Origin: an uncultured Burkholderiales bacterium
GTDB taxonomy: Bacteria; Pseudomonadota; Gammaproteobacteria; Burkholderiales; Burkholderiaceae_C
NCBI GenBank assembly: GCA_937873395.1
Contig: CALMYH010000054.1
Span: forward strand, 29,379-93,378
Length of the DNA stretch: 64,000 nt
Reading direction: 5' to 3'
Within the stretch, counting starts at the first letter, position 1. Every line of letters begins with the position of its first letter. Below are positions 63,168-64,000 of this stretch, piece after piece. Both the position numbers and the translations under genes were made by a program. The notes below the pieces were generated by a model, which saw nothing but the letters and a program-made list of their open reading frames with translations, made no database searches and was not told the DNA's origin.

Positions 63168-64000
63168 CACCGGTTCCTCTGGTTCATGAACACCAGCTTC
63201 TCGAACAGCGTCGTGTCCTGCTCGTTCTTGAGCAGGGCCCCCACCAGTGGAGGGATCGACACCTTGTTGTCGGCGTTCTGCAGGGCCTCCAGCGGAATGT
63301 CCTCGGCCATCAGCAGCTTGAGCCAGTCGATCAGTTCGGATGTCGAGGGCTTCTTCTTCAGGCCGGGCAGGTTGCGCACGTCGTAGAAAGTCTTCATGGC
63401 GACCGTCAGCAGCTCGTCTTTCAGGCCGGGGAAGTGCACATTCACGATCTGCTTCATCGTGTCCGCATCGGGGAACTTGATGTAGTGGAAGAAGCAGCGG
63501 CGCAGGAAGGCGTCCGGAAGCTCCTTCTCGTTGTTCGAGGTGATGAACACCAGCGGACGGTGTTTGGCCCGGATGAGCTCGCGCGTCTCGTAGCAGTAGA
63601 ACTCCATGCGGTCGAGTTCGCGCAGCAGATCGTTGGGAAACTCGATGTCGGCCTTGTCGATCTCGTCGATCAGCAGGGCCACCGGGCGGTCGGCGGTGAA
63701 GGCCTGCCAGAGCACGCCCTGCACGATGTAGTTGCGGATGTCCTTGACGCGCTCGGCGCTGTCGCTGGTGTTGAGCTGGCTGTCGCGCAGGCGGCTGACC
63801 GCGTCATACTCGTACAGGCCTTGCTGGGCCTTGGTGGTGGACTTGATGTGCCATTGCAGCAGCGGCATGTCCAGGGCCTGCGCCACCTCTTCGGCCAGCA
63901 TGGTCTTGCCGGTGCCGGGTTCGCCCTTGACCAGCAGCGGGCGCTTGAGCGTGATGGCGGCGTTGACGGCCAGCATCAGGTCCTGGGTGGCGACGTAGTT
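63167..64000 (-). CDS. MoxR family AAA+ ATPase, 3' part
   Basis: The frame runs to the window edge; 277 residues are visible and the N-terminus is missing (perhaps only a few residues, since the Walker A comes early in the family). Walker A GEPGTGKT, Walker B ALLIDEIDKAD, sensor 1 ITSNNEKELPDAFLRRC and arginine fingers FLRRC are present, with a C-terminal lid domain. MoxR ATPases are chaperones that work with VWA proteins, here the CoxE-like gene two places downstream. Confidence 0.95.
   Translation of the reverse strand, partial: NYVATQDLMLAVNAAITLKRPLLVKGEPGTGKTMLAEEVAQALDMPLLQWHIKSTTKAQQGLYEYDAVSRLRDSQLNTSDSAERVKDIRNYIVQGVLWQAFTADRPVALLIDEIDKADIEFPNDLLRELDRMEFYCYETRELIRAKHRPLVFITSNNEKELPDAFLRRCFFHYIKFPDADTMKQIVNVHFPGLKDELLTVAMKTFYDVRNLPGLKKKPSTSELIDWLKLLMAEDIPLEALQNADNKVSIPPLVGALLKNEQDTTLFEKLVFMNQRNR

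Overview
The window is 64 kb of GC-rich, tightly packed chromosomal DNA. Gene content points to a betaproteobacterium of the order Burkholderiales, most likely the family Comamonadaceae (Hydrogenophaga/Acidovorax-like). The reasons are the algH-ruvX-pyrR-pyrB-pyrC'-plsC order, the thiD-hemL // rubredoxin-pilGHIJL block, dusB-fis-purH, and two intergenic repeat types that I recall as common in comamonads. There is one tRNA gene. I see no rRNA, insertion sequence, prophage or CRISPR array. No gap between genes exceeds about 280 bp.

Layout. 1-4.6 kb: the end of glmU, a DUF2726 membrane protein, and an Lrp/AsnC regulator divergent from glmS. 4.6-8.9 kb: a signalling island with a PAS histidine kinase, a Crp/Fnr regulator carrying FNR-type cysteines, and an Aer-like chemoreceptor; two CRP-type operators lie in the two intergenic regions. 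9-15.1 kb: a solute-binding lipoprotein translationally coupled to a seven-PAS histidine kinase, then a lone receiver and a UspA protein. 15.2-22.2 kb: housekeeping genes (ychF, an S4/pseudouridine-synthase-like protein, an MFS exporter, yqaA, dusB-fis, purH, a DUF4870 protein). 22.3-34.6 kb: thiD-hemL, rubredoxin and the Pil-Chp chemosensory system for type IV pili (pilG, pilH, pilI, pilJ and a 2027-residue pilL/chpA). 34.6-41 kb: a photolyase, then the yqgE-ruvX-pyrR-pyrB-pyrC'-plsC cluster, in which PyrC' lacks the metal-binding HxH.

41-44.1 kb: an unusual fusion of an alpha/beta-hydrolase to a Baeyer-Villiger-type flavin monooxygenase, with a glutathione S-transferase gene just upstream. 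44.2-51.6 kb: the most distinctive region, a copper-handling island on one strand. It holds three DUF2946 proteins, an SCO1 protein, two PCuAC chaperones, a Crp-like regulator, the MbnP/MbnH pair and a predicted outer-membrane barrel protein. 51.7-55.2 kb: a ferric-type ABC ATPase and its permease, divergent across a Fur-like operator, then a DsrE protein and tRNA-Arg(CCU). 55.3-64 kb: tamB-tamA, a CoxE-like VWA protein, a GNAT acetyltransferase and a partial MoxR ATPase, all on the minus strand and closely spaced.

The best candidates for new biology are the MbnP/MbnH copper island with its triplicated DUF2946 genes, the Crp/Fnr protein that joins an FNR-like cluster motif to a CRP-like reading helix beside matching sites, the hydrolase-monooxygenase fusion, and the binding-protein/seven-PAS kinase pair.
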